Part shown: positions 40,035 to 48,790 of the stretch, in pieces
How positions within the stretch are numbered: position 1 is the first letter of the stretch
Layout: each line of letters starts with the position of its first letter
Assembly: GCA_964406135.1 (NCBI GenBank)
Contig: CAYOQO010000002.1
Location: forward strand, 1 to 64,000
Direction: 5' to 3'
DNA: 64,000 nucleotides
DNA from: JACPFN01 sp964406135
Lineage (GTDB): Bacteria; Babelota; Babeliae; Babelales; Chromulinivoraceae
Position numbers and translations under genes: made by a program
The notes under the pieces: model-generated
Told to the model about the DNA's origin: nothing
The model's input: the letters and a program-made list of their open reading frames with translations, nothing else
The model's database searches: none

Positions 40035-40385
40035 ATGATTAATAAATTGGAGTTAGTAAAAATTAAGCAAGAACTTTTAGAAAGAAAAAAAGAGATTGAG
40101 CAAGAGTTGCAAAATTTATCCAATGAAAAAATGGTGGATGGTCAGTCGCAAGACGATGGAGATCAAGTGGTTTCGATAACCATGGAATCTTTGCGAAACT
40201 CTTTGCAAGGTGCAGAATATCAAGAATACAACAATATTGTGGCTGCATTAAAATCGATTGATGATGGCAGCTATGGTATTTGCCAAGAGTGTGGTCAAAA
40301 AATTTCAGAAAATCGTTTAAAATATAATCCAAATGCACGCAGATGTATCGCCTGTCAGGAAAAATCTGAAAAAGGTGGTATGTAA
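40035..40385 (+). CDS. DksA/TraR-type zinc-finger protein
   Basis: A 116-residue protein with an N-terminal coiled coil (about 1-70) and a C-terminal four-Cys zinc finger (Cys83, Cys86, Cys104, Cys107). Family spacing and the CxECGxxI core are intact. DksA-type proteins bind the RNA polymerase secondary channel; the acidic QDDGDQ near residues 39-44 lies in the coiled coil, not in a DksA-like tip, so the regulatory role is uncertain. AGAGGAG precedes the ATG. Confidence 0.88.
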   Translation: MINKLELVKIKQELLERKKEIEQELQNLSNEKMVDGQSQDDGDQVVSITMESLRNSLQGAEYQEYNNIVAALKSIDDGSYGICQECGQKISENRLKYNPNARRCIACQEKSEKGGM

Positions 40386-40398
40386 GGAGTTGAGGTCT

Positions 40399-41145
40399 AT
40401 GAAGTTTCAAAAATTTATAATTATTTTTTGTACATCGATACCATTGTTTATGATGAGTAGTGATTTTAATTGGGAGTTTGTATATAGCCCTAAAATAGAA
40501 CATTATCGGTCACTTTTTGAAAAATTTGGTACATCGTCGTGTGATATTTGTGCCCAGCGTCAAGTTGTGCGTAATGGTCTCAATTCTGTCTGTTTTGTAA
40601 AAAATGTATCATCCTATGTTGATGCTTTGGCTTTAGAAATTCAAGCTCATGAGTTAGATGATTCAGATCGTTTGTTTATACAGGTAACTTTTCTGGACGA
40701 AGTGATAGGTTTTATGTCTTGTCAAATCGTGTCTGAAAGCAAAGTTATTATTCAGCAGTTGGTGCTTGATCCTGAAAAATATGATGATAGCTTGGTCAAA
40801 GATTTTTTGTTTACTATGCTGCAATTAATGCCAAAAATTAAAGAGATTTCAGTTGCTTGTCCTTTATTTAGCCTGAATTTTATTGATCTTTTTGAAAGTT
40901 TAGGCTTTGAAATCAAAGACCAAGAGTCAGAATCTGATCTTTATGTTCAGCTTGAGCTGAAAATTCATCCAAAATGTGCGATGTGTCAAGTTTTGTATGG
41001 CCGAGATTTTTGGGAAAGTGATGAGTTTGAGGCTTGGGATCAAAATCCTGATGCAGAGAATTTACCCATAGGTTTTTATAATGTGGACGATCGTTTGGAT
41101 AATCATGGATTGCCAGAAGATGATGATGGAAAAAGTGAATATTGA
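40399..41145 (+). CDS. Exported protein with GNAT-like fold
   Basis: A 248-residue protein. ATG 40399 follows AAGGAG and begins a signal peptide (1-21). The core (about 85-185) resembles an acetyltransferase: strand FLDEVIGFMSCQI, strand IIQQLVLDPE, helix, strand EISVACP, and FIDLFESLGFEI. The coenzyme-A binding loop (Q/RxxGxG/A) is not obvious, so activity is doubtful. A CAMC motif and an acidic C-terminus follow. It lies 13 bases after the zinc-finger gene. Confidence 0.55.
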   Translation: MKFQKFIIIFCTSIPLFMMSSDFNWEFVYSPKIEHYRSLFEKFGTSSCDICAQRQVVRNGLNSVCFVKNVSSYVDALALEIQAHELDDSDRLFIQVTFLDEVIGFMSCQIVSESKVIIQQLVLDPEKYDDSLVKDFLFTMLQLMPKIKEISVACPLFSLNFIDLFESLGFEIKDQESESDLYVQLELKIHPKCAMCQVLYGRDFWESDEFEAWDQNPDAENLPIGFYNVDDRLDNHGLPEDDDGKSEY

Positions 41146-41172
41146 TCATAAAAAATTGAATTTCAGATCATT

Positions 41173-41201
41173 TTGACTTTTTTGCAAACTATTTGTATTC
41201 T
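41173..41201 (+). promoter_or_regulatory. Probable rpsI promoter
   Basis: TTGACT (41173-41178), a 17-base spacer, TATTCT (41196-41201), about 70 bases before rpsI. Hexamers and spacing are identical to the rRNA promoter at 8334. Confidence 0.6.
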
Positions 41202-41270
41202 AAACAATATAGTTCGAAATAAAAACTTGAAAAAATTATTAGGTTACTTTCACAGAAAGGCTTACTTTTT

Positions 41271-41780
41271 ATGGCACAAGCTCCATCAACAAAAAAAACA
41301 GCAAAATCGCCAGTAAAATCTGCAGCAAAAACAGTTGCTGCGCCGGTTGCACCAAAAGCAGCTGCACCGAAAAAAACAAAAAAAATCGCAAATAAACCTT
41401 TTGCACAAGGTACTGGTCGTCGTAAAGCCGCTGTTGCTCGAGTTTTGTTGCGAAAAGGTAATGGCCAAATCGTGATTAATGGTCGTCCGGCTGATCAATA
41501 TTTTACGGTTGATACAGCACTTGCAGCAAGCCAAGCATCATTTAACATGTTTCCAATGACTTCAGGTATGATGGCAGATGTGAAAATTGACGGTGGTGGA
41601 TATGCAGCACAAGCAGTAGCAACACAACTTGCGATTGCACGGGCACTTCTAGCATTTGATGAAAAACTAAAACCAGAACTTCGCAAAAACGGTTTCTTGA
41701 CAGTTGATTCTCGCGTGAAAGAACGTAAAAAATACGGTCAAAAAGCAGCGCGTGCGAAATTTCAGTTTACAAAAAGATAA
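41271..41780 (+). CDS. rpsI: 30S ribosomal protein S9
   Basis: A 169-residue protein. The S9 domain occupies about residues 44-169, with GTGRRKAAVARVLLRKG, DVKIDGGGYAAQAVATQLAIARAL and the conserved C-terminal DSRVKERKKYGQKAARAKFQFTKR, whose tail contacts P-site tRNA. The first 43 residues are an unusual Ala/Lys/Pro-rich extension. The usual partner rplM is not upstream; the gene has its own promoter and terminator. Confidence 0.96.
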   Translation: MAQAPSTKKTAKSPVKSAAKTVAAPVAPKAAAPKKTKKIANKPFAQGTGRRKAAVARVLLRKGNGQIVINGRPADQYFTVDTALAASQASFNMFPMTSGMMADVKIDGGGYAAQAVATQLAIARALLAFDEKLKPELRKNGFLTVDSRVKERKKYGQKAARAKFQFTKR

Positions 41781-41807
41781 AGAATTTTTTACAGAATTCA
41801 AAAAAAT

Positions 41808-41838
41808 GGGCACTTTCAAAAGTGCCTATTTTTTTTAC
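41808..41838 (+). terminator. rpsI terminator
   Basis: GGCACTT and AAGTGCC form a short stem, followed by eight Ts. Confidence 0.85.
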
Positions 41839-41873
41839 TTTTTTGTTGAAAAGTACAAATTTTCAGTCAATTT

Positions 41874-41975
41874 TTAAACCGGTGGTTGAATCGTTGAGGT
41901 TAACGTGAAAAAAAACATAAAAATGCATGCAGTGATAAATGAAAGATATAAACGATTTTTAATTTTTCGAGTCAC
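41874..41975 (-). CDS. Possible 33-residue membrane peptide
   Basis: A small open frame starting with GTG at 41975: basic N-terminus (TRKIKNR), then a hydrophobic stretch (about residues 9-26), then a short polar end. AAAGG lies about 11 bases upstream. It is the only candidate in the 326-base gap between rpsI and the FtsB-like gene. Composition fits a small membrane protein, but length makes chance possible. Confidence 0.25.
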   Translation of the reverse strand: MTRKIKNRLYLSFITACIFMFFFTLTSTIQPPV

Positions 41976-42106
41976 GATAATTTAAACCTTTTGTGGTTGG
42001 TTTTTTTAAATTTACGGGATTAAGGTAGGGTATCGATATTTAAAATCCTTGTCAATGTTTTGCAGAGCCTGTAGCTTGAGAAAAATTGATAAAAAAAGGA
42101 GAAATT

Positions 42107-42394
42107 ATGACATTTTTTGTTCGACGTTGTTTGAAATTATTTTTAATTTCTGAGCTTGTGATATTTTTTTTGATATATTGTTTTGGACCAAAAAGTTTAA
42201 AATCGCTGCATGACATTGAACAAATGAAAATACAGACCGTGCAAGATATTGCAACACTCAAACAAGAAATTAAAATGTTGAAAATTGCAATTGATCACAA
42301 TCAAACGGAGTTTGCTAAAGAAAAAATTGCGCGACAACGACTTTTAATGAAAAAAAATAATGAAACAGTCTATTTTAAAACTACGGTACGGTGA
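42107..42394 (+). CDS. FtsB/DivIC-like cell-division protein
   Basis: A 95-residue protein: one membrane helix (about 8-26), a coiled coil (about 33-75), then the conserved-looking end EKIARQRLLMKKNNETVYF, which matches the A-R-x-x-L-x-x-x-x-x-x-E-x-x-Y block of the septum initiator family. ATG 42107 follows AAGGAG. The family bridges division proteins at the septum. The FAD oxidase gene starts three bases after its stop. Confidence 0.72.
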   Translation: MTFFVRRCLKLFLISELVIFFLIYCFGPKSLKSLHDIEQMKIQTVQDIATLKQEIKMLKIAIDHNQTEFAKEKIARQRLLMKKNNETVYFKTTVR

Positions 42395-42397
42395 TAG

Positions 42398-43810
42398 ATG
42401 TTTTTAAAAATAATTTTGATGATTGCATGTTATGCATCAGATATTCAAGCTAAAATTGTAACTGATTTTGGCGATTTATATCCTGCAAATGTTTATAAAG
42501 TTCTGTATCCAAAAACCACACAAGATGTACAAGAAGCTGTAGCATATGCCTTAGAGCATAATTTAAAAATATCGATTGCAGGAGTTCGTCATTCTCAGGG
42601 CGGTCAAACCAATGCTGCTGGATCTTTAAATCTTGATATGACACAGATGAATGACTTGATTGATTTAAATGTTAAAGAAAAAACAGTACGTGTGCAAGCA
42701 GGAATGAGCTGGGAACAGTTGCAAGATTTATTGCATCCGCATGATTTGTCAGTAAAAATCATGCAAGCTTCAAATATTTTTTCTATTGGTGGATCACTTT
42801 CTGTGAATGTGCATGGTCGAGATCCTTCATATGGTGCCATGATAGAATCCATTATTTCATGTACGTTGGTTGATTGTTTTGGTCAGGTGCATGAGCTTGA
42901 TCGACAGCATGAATCAAAACTTTTTGATTTGGTGGTGGGTGGTTATGGATTATTTGGCGTGGTAACTGAAGTTGAACTGTCGGTAACTGATAATTGTGTG
43001 TGTCGAAAACATAAAAAAACAATGCCTTATGAGCAATATCCAGATTATGTGCGCAAGGTTGTTTTAAAAAATTCTCAAGTTCAATTGCACTATGCACGAT
43101 TAGTTAATATTCCTGGCAAAAATTATTTGAAAAAAATCGTCAGTGTTACCTATGAAAAAACTCGTGCAGGAATTCCTGAAACCGAATTGTTGCCAGAAAA
43201 AAATATTGAAAAAAATAAAAAATTATTTGAAATGGCGCGACAATTTTGGGGCAAGGTTTTTAATAAAATTCGTTGGTTTTTTGAAGAATATATGGATGTT
43301 CCATGGGAAAAAGTTCATACCGTCACGCGCAATCATGCAATGAGACCTTACGTAAAATGTTTGTACAGTGATACTGGTGAATTTGTGGATTTATTGCAAG
43401 AATATTTTATTCCTGCAGATTCGTTTGTCTATTTTGCTGACCAGTTACAAGTATTGTCTGAAAAATATGAAATTCGACTTTTGAATGTGACAGTTCGCTG
43501 GACACCAAAGGATTGTGAAAGCTTTTTATCATACAGTACGCAAGATACAATAGCATTTGTTTTGTATTTTACCATCAAACCTGATGAAGTAGAAAAAGTT
43601 AAAAAATATAGTCAGTCTTTGATCGATGCTTGTTTAAAATCTGGCGGTACATTTTATTTGCCGTATCAACGATTTGCAACAAAATGGCAATTGTTAGCAT
43701 CATATCCAAAGTTGCCAGAGTTTGTTGAGCAGAAGAAAAAATATGATCCATCAAATTTGTTTATAAGTTCTTGGTATCAAGATTATATTTTGCCAGCTGT
43801 GTCTCATTGA
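42398..43810 (+). CDS. Exported FAD-linked oxidase
   Basis: A 470-residue protein with a signal peptide (1-18), a PCMH-type FAD domain (about 25-200; VYKVLYPKTTQDVQEAVAYA, GVRHSQGGQ, MSWEQLQDLL, SIGGSLSVNVHGRDP, GGYGLFGVVTEVEL) and a C-terminal substrate domain ending in KKKYDPSNLFISSWYQ. This is the pattern of sugar-lactone oxidases and vanillyl-alcohol-type oxidases. HG in VNVHGRDP could carry the flavin contact. Substrate unknown. The signal peptide is unusual for bacterial members. Confidence 0.85.
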   Translation: MFLKIILMIACYASDIQAKIVTDFGDLYPANVYKVLYPKTTQDVQEAVAYALEHNLKISIAGVRHSQGGQTNAAGSLNLDMTQMNDLIDLNVKEKTVRVQAGMSWEQLQDLLHPHDLSVKIMQASNIFSIGGSLSVNVHGRDPSYGAMIESIISCTLVDCFGQVHELDRQHESKLFDLVVGGYGLFGVVTEVELSVTDNCVCRKHKKTMPYEQYPDYVRKVVLKNSQVQLHYARLVNIPGKNYLKKIVSVTYEKTRAGIPETELLPEKNIEKNKKLFEMARQFWGKVFNKIRWFFEEYMDVPWEKVHTVTRNHAMRPYVKCLYSDTGEFVDLLQEYFIPADSFVYFADQLQVLSEKYEIRLLNVTVRWTPKDCESFLSYSTQDTIAFVLYFTIKPDEVEKVKKYSQSLIDACLKSGGTFYLPYQRFATKWQLLASYPKLPEFVEQKKKYDPSNLFISSWYQDYILPAVSH

Positions 43811-43835
43811 ATTTAAAAATTTGAAAGGTTTTTGT

Positions 43836-44441
43836 ATGTTTACACTTCCCAAGCTGCCCTATGCTTATGACGCATTAATGCCTTACATTGATGCAAAAAC
43901 TATGGAAATTCATTTGACCAAACATCATCAAGCTTACATTGATAATTTAAACAAAGCGTTGCTGCCATATCCAGAGTTGCAAAATTATTCGCTTGATGAT
44001 CTTTTGAAAAAATTAAAAACATTGCCAGAGTCCATTCAAACTGCTGTACAAAATAATGCTGGTGGTCATTTTAATCACAGTTTGTTTTGGGAAATGATGA
44101 CGCCACAATTAAACATGGTGCAAGGTAGTTTGCATCAAGAAATTTTAAAAAAATATGGTTCGTTTGAAAAATTTCAAGAAGAGTTTGGCAATGCTGCAAA
44201 AAGTCGTTTTGGCAGTGGCTGGGCATGGTTGGTTTTAAATCAAAAAGGGGACTTGGAAATTTATTCAACCGCAAATCAAGATGCCGTTATCATGAAAAAT
44301 GATGTACCATTATTAGGTCTTGATGTGTGGGAACATGCATATTATTTGCAGTATCAAAATCGCAGACCTGATTATATTTCTGCATGGTGGAGTGTGGTGA
44401 ATTGGGAGTTTGTGCAAGAGCGGTATTCCAGCCTACGTTAA
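43836..44441 (+). CDS. Superoxide dismutase (Fe/Mn type)
   Basis: Converts superoxide to peroxide and oxygen. The 201-residue protein has all four metal ligands: His26 (EIHLTKHH), His81 (HFNHSLFW), Asp163 and His167 (DVWEHAYY). GSGWAWLVL is present. Metal preference cannot be settled from sequence. ATG 43836 follows AAAGG and matches the family start; no signal peptide, so cytosolic. It follows the FAD oxidase by 25 bases, so the oxidase and the oxidative-stress enzyme may share a transcript. Confidence 0.95.
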   Translation: MFTLPKLPYAYDALMPYIDAKTMEIHLTKHHQAYIDNLNKALLPYPELQNYSLDDLLKKLKTLPESIQTAVQNNAGGHFNHSLFWEMMTPQLNMVQGSLHQEILKKYGSFEKFQEEFGNAAKSRFGSGWAWLVLNQKGDLEIYSTANQDAVIMKNDVPLLGLDVWEHAYYLQYQNRRPDYISAWWSVVNWEFVQERYSSLR

Positions 44442-44479
44442 AAATACGGCAGACAGGAAGAAAATTATTGGAAAATAAC

Positions 44480-45727
44480 ATGGCATTAACAAAATTTATT
44501 GCAGATTTTCACATTCACTCAAAATATTCTCATGCAACTTCCAAATTTATGGATTTGCAGTCGCTGGCACTTTGGGGACAACTCAAAGGCATTGCGGTGA
44601 TGGGTACGGGAGATTTTACTCATCCGTTATGGCAGGCAGAGCTTGCACATCAATTGCAAGAGGCAGAGCAAGGTTTGTTTGAACTCAAACCAGAATTTGC
44701 AAACAATGTTGATAGTAAAGTGTATGCAAGCTGCAAACATTGGCAGCGATTTTTACTTTCCAGTGAAATTAGTACTATTTTTAAACGCAATGGTAAATGT
44801 TATCGAACGCATTCAATTATTTTGGCACCAGATTTTGCAACCGTTGAAAAAATTACACAAAAATTATCAAAAATTGGAAATATCGTACATGATGGACGAC
44901 CGATTTTAGGGCTTGATGTGCTTGATCTTTTAAAAATTGTGTTCGACGCATCACCAGATTGCATGCTGATTCCTGCACACATTTGGACGCCGTGGTTTGG
45001 GCTTTTTGGTTCGAAATCAGGATTTAATTCTTTGCATGAAGCTTTTGGTGACATGTTGCCACATATTTATGCAATTGAAAAAGGATTGTCTTCAAATTTT
45101 TTAATGAATGCGCAATTGTCACAATTGGATAATTTGGCAATTTTGTGTAACTCAGATGCGCACAGTGTGCAAAATTTAGGACGTGAAGCAAATTTAATGT
45201 ATGCAGAGTTGTCTTATAACGGTATAACCCAAGCATTAAAAACAAATGATCCAAAAAATATGGTTGCAGGAATTGAATTTTTTCCAGAACGTGGAAAATA
45301 TTACGGCGATGGTCATCGTGCATGTAATGTTTATTTGACACCCAAAGAAACAACCGATTGTGCAGGACTGTGCAAAATTTGTGGTAAACCTGTTACGGTT
45401 GGTGTACTTAGTCGTGTGCAGCAACTTGCAGATCGAACATCAATTCAAGCAGAAAAATTCATGCGTCATCGATATCGCGTAGTGCCATTGTTTGATATCC
45501 TTGAAATTACTATGAATTTACCAACAACAAGTCAAAAATTAATTTTGATGTATCATAAAATTTTGCAAAATATTGGTAATGAATTTTTTGTACTTTTAAA
45601 AGCACCAATTGAGGACATTGCAAAAGTTTCAACTCCAGAAATTGCTCGAGCTATTGAACTTTTACGAACAGGAAACATTTTCGTGCATCCTGGGTATGAT
45701 GGCGTGTATGGTCAGATACAATTTTAA
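44480..45727 (+). CDS. Endonuclease Q-like PHP protein (EndoQ)
   Basis: A 415-residue protein with an N-terminal PHP metal-binding domain: Asp9, His11 and His13 (ADFHIHSKYSH), GTGDFTHP, SSEIS, PAHIWTPWFGLFGSKSG and CNSDAHS. A Cys4 zinc site (RACNVYL, DCAGLCKICGKP) follows, then a helical domain. This order is that of EndoQ, an endonuclease that nicks DNA beside deaminated bases, known from archaea and some bacteria. ATG 44480 matches the family start and lies 38 bases after sod. Confidence 0.85.
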   Translation: MALTKFIADFHIHSKYSHATSKFMDLQSLALWGQLKGIAVMGTGDFTHPLWQAELAHQLQEAEQGLFELKPEFANNVDSKVYASCKHWQRFLLSSEISTIFKRNGKCYRTHSIILAPDFATVEKITQKLSKIGNIVHDGRPILGLDVLDLLKIVFDASPDCMLIPAHIWTPWFGLFGSKSGFNSLHEAFGDMLPHIYAIEKGLSSNFLMNAQLSQLDNLAILCNSDAHSVQNLGREANLMYAELSYNGITQALKTNDPKNMVAGIEFFPERGKYYGDGHRACNVYLTPKETTDCAGLCKICGKPVTVGVLSRVQQLADRTSIQAEKFMRHRYRVVPLFDILEITMNLPTTSQKLILMYHKILQNIGNEFFVLLKAPIEDIAKVSTPEIARAIELLRTGNIFVHPGYDGVYGQIQF

Positions 45728-45784
45728 AAAATTCTTTGTTCTATTTGTAAAAATTATTCAGAGGGTTGCGGATTGTTTTTGTGA

Positions 45785-46306
45785 TTAGTGTTGCATGTTT
45801 GCCAAGTTATAATTATCTCTGTTTGCAATGAGTGCGTCCCATGGCAATATGAGATACTCTTCGAAACTTATGTTAGGACGATTTTGTTCACTTAGTTTGT
45901 TATTGTAATGCTTCCACAGACTTATATTTAATTCTCTATGTTCTGGTGATGATAAAAAATGCTTAGATTTTTTATCATCAATTAAGGCTTCTCTTTCTTT
46001 ATTTTGAAATTTTTGATTTTGATTCATTAATCGTTGAATTTCAATTCTTGATTGTTGAACTTCAGCTTTTAATTGCTCATTTTGATTTTCTAATTGTTGA
46101 TATCTTAATTGCAATTGTTGATATCCTAACTGTAATTGTTGATAAGATAACATTAATTGTTGAGGAGAATAAGGAGCCGGATTTGGCGCAAAAGACTGAT
46201 TTGCATAATAGACAGGATTTCCAGAATAAGTAGGGTAACCTGGATTATAAGAACCACGTACAAAAGGAGCTACAAAAAGTATTAAAAAAGCTAATTGTTT
46301 TTTCAT
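45785..46306 (-). CDS. Exported coiled-coil protein with heptad repeats
   Basis: A 173-residue protein. ATG 46306 follows AAGGA and begins a signal peptide (1-18). A Tyr/Pro-rich spacer (about 20-48) leads to three tandem seven-residue units (YQQLQLG, YQQLQLR, YQQLENQ) encoded by 21-bp repeats, then a coiled coil to about residue 105 and a C-terminal domain with SLWKHYNNKL. Unknown function; resembles periplasmic trimeric coiled coils such as CpoB's N-terminus only in style. Confidence 0.68.
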   Translation of the reverse strand: MKKQLAFLILFVAPFVRGSYNPGYPTYSGNPVYYANQSFAPNPAPYSPQQLMLSYQQLQLGYQQLQLRYQQLENQNEQLKAEVQQSRIEIQRLMNQNQKFQNKEREALIDDKKSKHFLSSPEHRELNISLWKHYNNKLSEQNRPNISFEEYLILPWDALIANRDNYNLANMQH

Positions 46307-46334
46307 TGATTTATTCCTTAACATAATTTTTATT

Positions 46335-46826
46335 TTATTTTGCAATGCTTACTGAAATGGTAAATGGATTTTTGGTAATCAATTTAATTTCAGTATAAGC
46401 ACCATCATTTATTTGATATTTTACATTCGTATGGATGTACGATACGTTTGTTGGAATTGTTGTATGATTTTTATTCATAATATTGGTAAATGTTTTGGTT
46501 GCAACTGTTTTTCCAGCATTAGTTTTTGCAGTAAAAATTACTTTATAAGTATTTTTTGTTGTTGTCAGTTCTGTGGTAATATTTACCGGTGTTGTTTTTA
46601 AACTTGTCTGAATTTTTTTAATGACGCTTTTAGGAATTAAAAGTTCAGCATACTGATTGGTAAATGTTGGATTGATCAAAATATTAGTTAATTTTTCATG
46701 TGCGGGAATTTCAATTTGTGTCGAAATAAATGCTTCTGCTGGATTAGTCCCATAATCTAAAGCATGAGCTTGTGAAACCTGCAACATGCCCAGCGAAAGT
46801 AATGTTACATAAATATATTTTTTCAT
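46335..46826 (-). CDS. Secreted beta-rich protein of unknown function
   Basis: A 163-residue protein. ATG 46826 follows a strong AAGGGGGT and starts a signal peptide ending near SQAHA (residue 22). The mature part is Thr/Ile/Asn-rich and beta-like, with no cysteines. It may be co-transcribed with the coiled-coil gene 28 bases downstream. No family recognised. Confidence 0.68.
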   Translation of the reverse strand: MKKYIYVTLLSLGMLQVSQAHALDYGTNPAEAFISTQIEIPAHEKLTNILINPTFTNQYAELLIPKSVIKKIQTSLKTTPVNITTELTTTKNTYKVIFTAKTNAGKTVATKTFTNIMNKNHTTIPTNVSYIHTNVKYQINDGAYTEIKLITKNPFTISVSIAK

Positions 46827-46972
46827 ACAGGACCCCCTTGTTATAATCTGTAATTTTCTATGTTCAATATAGCAAATTATGTTTATACAAAGCAATAATT
46901 TGGCTGTTTTGGTTAAAATTCGTCAAACTTTAAAAGTTGGGGTATGCTGTATTCATATCAAATTTACTTAAG

Positions 46973-48642
46973 ATGGACGTTGAAACTATGGAACCAAAGC
47001 ACAAATCAGATCAATTGCAGGATTTTTTAGGTCATATATCTCAAGAGCATGAAATTCGAACAGAAAAAGTTAAAAAACTAGCAGAGCAGGGTATTGAATC
47101 ATGGCCTGCAGCTAAAACTCCTAATGCAACCGCACAACAACTTTTAAGCAATTTTTCAGAAAATGATACGCAGGTTTATGACTTGGTGGGTCGTGTTATG
47201 ACGAAGCGTTTGCATGGTAAGGCAGCATTTCTTCATATTCAAGATATTTCTGGAAAAATTCAAATTTATGTAAAAGAAGATGTTGTTGGCGCAGAGCTTT
47301 TTAAACTTCTTGAGCATAGCATTGATTTGGGTGATATTTTATGGGTTTCTGGAACATTGTTTAAAACGCAACGTGGTGAAATTTCACTTCGTGTTCAAAA
47401 ATTTTCATTGCAAAGTAAATGTTTGCATCCACTTCCTGAAAAATTTCATGGACTTTCTGATGTTGAGGTTCGATATCGTCAACGATATCTTGATCTTATT
47501 TGTAATGATTCTAGTAAACAACTTTTGATAAAACGATCACTTATTGTGCAAACAATTCGTGAATTTTTAACGATGCAAAATTATTTAGAAGTTGAAACTC
47601 CTATGCTTCATCCAATTCCTGGTGGAGCTGCTGCAAAACCATTTATGACCCATCACAATGCGCTCGGCCAAGATTTTTATTTGCGTATTGCACCTGAGCT
47701 TTATTTGAAAAGACTGGTGGTTGGTGGGCTTGATCGTGTGTTTGAAATTAATCGAAATTTCCGTAATGAAGGAATTTCAACAAAGCATAATCCTGAATTT
47801 ACAATGCTTGAATGTTATACTGCGCATTATGATGTCGCATATGCTATGAATTTGATTGAAGATATTTTTAAAGCAGTTGCTGCAAAAATTGGAGTAACTG
47901 GATCTGTTCAATTTGGTGAACATCTTATTGATTTTTCAAAAAAATTTGAACGAATTTCATTGTATGATGCGGTTAAAAAATATCACAAATTAACAGATGC
48001 TGATTTACATGATGCAAAAATAACAGAGTTGCTCAAAACGAATAAAGTTGCATTGCCAAAATCCAACATGAGCTTGGCAGAAAAAATTTATCTACTTTTT
48101 GCAGAAACTGTTGAAAAAGAATTAATTCAACCAACATTTGTTACAGGATTTCCTGTGGAAGTTTCTCCTTTGGCAAAACGTGATCCGAAAAATTCTGATT
48201 TGGCTGCTCGTGCAGAACTTTTCATGGCAGGATTGGAACTTGCAAATTTGTTTGATGAGTTGAATGATCCGTTTGATCAAGCTGCACGATTTGCGCAACA
48301 AGTTGAATCACGTGAATCTGGTGACACCGAAGCTCATTTGTTTGATGCAGATTATATTTTGTCACTTGAGCATGCGCTGCCTCCAACAGTTGGATTTGGA
48401 ATTGGCATTGATCGAATGGTGATGCTTATGACGGGAACAACTTCTATTAAAGATGTAATATTGTTTCCGACATTGAAAAAACGNNNNNNNNNNNNNNNNN
48501 NNNNNNNNNNNNNNNNNNNNNNNNNNNNNNNNNNNNNNNNNNNNNNNNNNNNNNNNNNNNNNNNNNNNNNNNNNNNNNNNNNNTGACGGGAACAACTTCT
48601 ATTAAAGATGTAATATTGTTTCCGACATTGAAAAAACGGTAA
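46973..48642 (+). CDS. lysS: Lysyl-tRNA synthetase, class II (interrupted only by an assembly gap)
   Basis: Charges tRNA-Lys. The OB-fold anticodon domain (VGRVMTKRLHGKAAFLHIQD) and catalytic core (GGAAAKPFMTHHNALGQ, LYLKRLVVGGLDRVFEI, NRNFRNEGIS, HNPEFTMLE, GFGIGIDRMVML) are present. Removing one 55-bp copy and 100 Ns (48484-48583) gives a continuous frame of about 504 residues that ends at TAA 48640-48642 with PTLKKR. The start is uncertain: ATG 46973 or 46988, neither with a strong ribosome site. Confidence 0.93.
48429..48638. other. Scaffold gap: 100 Ns between identical 55-bp copies
   Basis: Bases 48429-48483 and 48584-48638 are identical, and 48484-48583 is exactly 100 Ns. Same artefact as at 36113-36322, falling near the 3' end of lysS. 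Confidence 0.95.
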
Positions 48643-48709
48643 ACGTTTTTCAATGTCGAGTCCGCCATAGCTGTAAGCGACGGCTGGACCAACTTTAAAG
48701 AAACGATAA
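48622..48709. repeat. Palindromic element at the lysS stop with a second copy of the terminal codons
   Basis: The last codons of lysS (48622-48642, PTLKKR-stop) reappear at 48689-48709 as another PTLKKR-stop, differing only at third codon positions. Between them lie a 12-bp hairpin across the stop codon (48624-48635 with 48646-48657) and an imperfect palindrome from GTCCGCCATAGC to GCGACGGCTGGAC. This looks like an inserted small repeat that rebuilt the gene end. Confidence 0.55.
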
Positions 48710-48736
48710 ACTTCAAAAATTTATAAAATTGTTCAT

Positions 48737-48769
48737 AAAAAACCCTGGTCTTTACACCAGGGTTTTTTT
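48737..48769. terminator. Bidirectional terminator
   Basis: AAAAAACCCTGGT pairs with ACCAGGGTTTTTT between lysS and the convergent gene at 48791. Confidence 0.9.
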
Positions 48770-48790
48770 ATTTTTTAAAAAATCAGAAAA

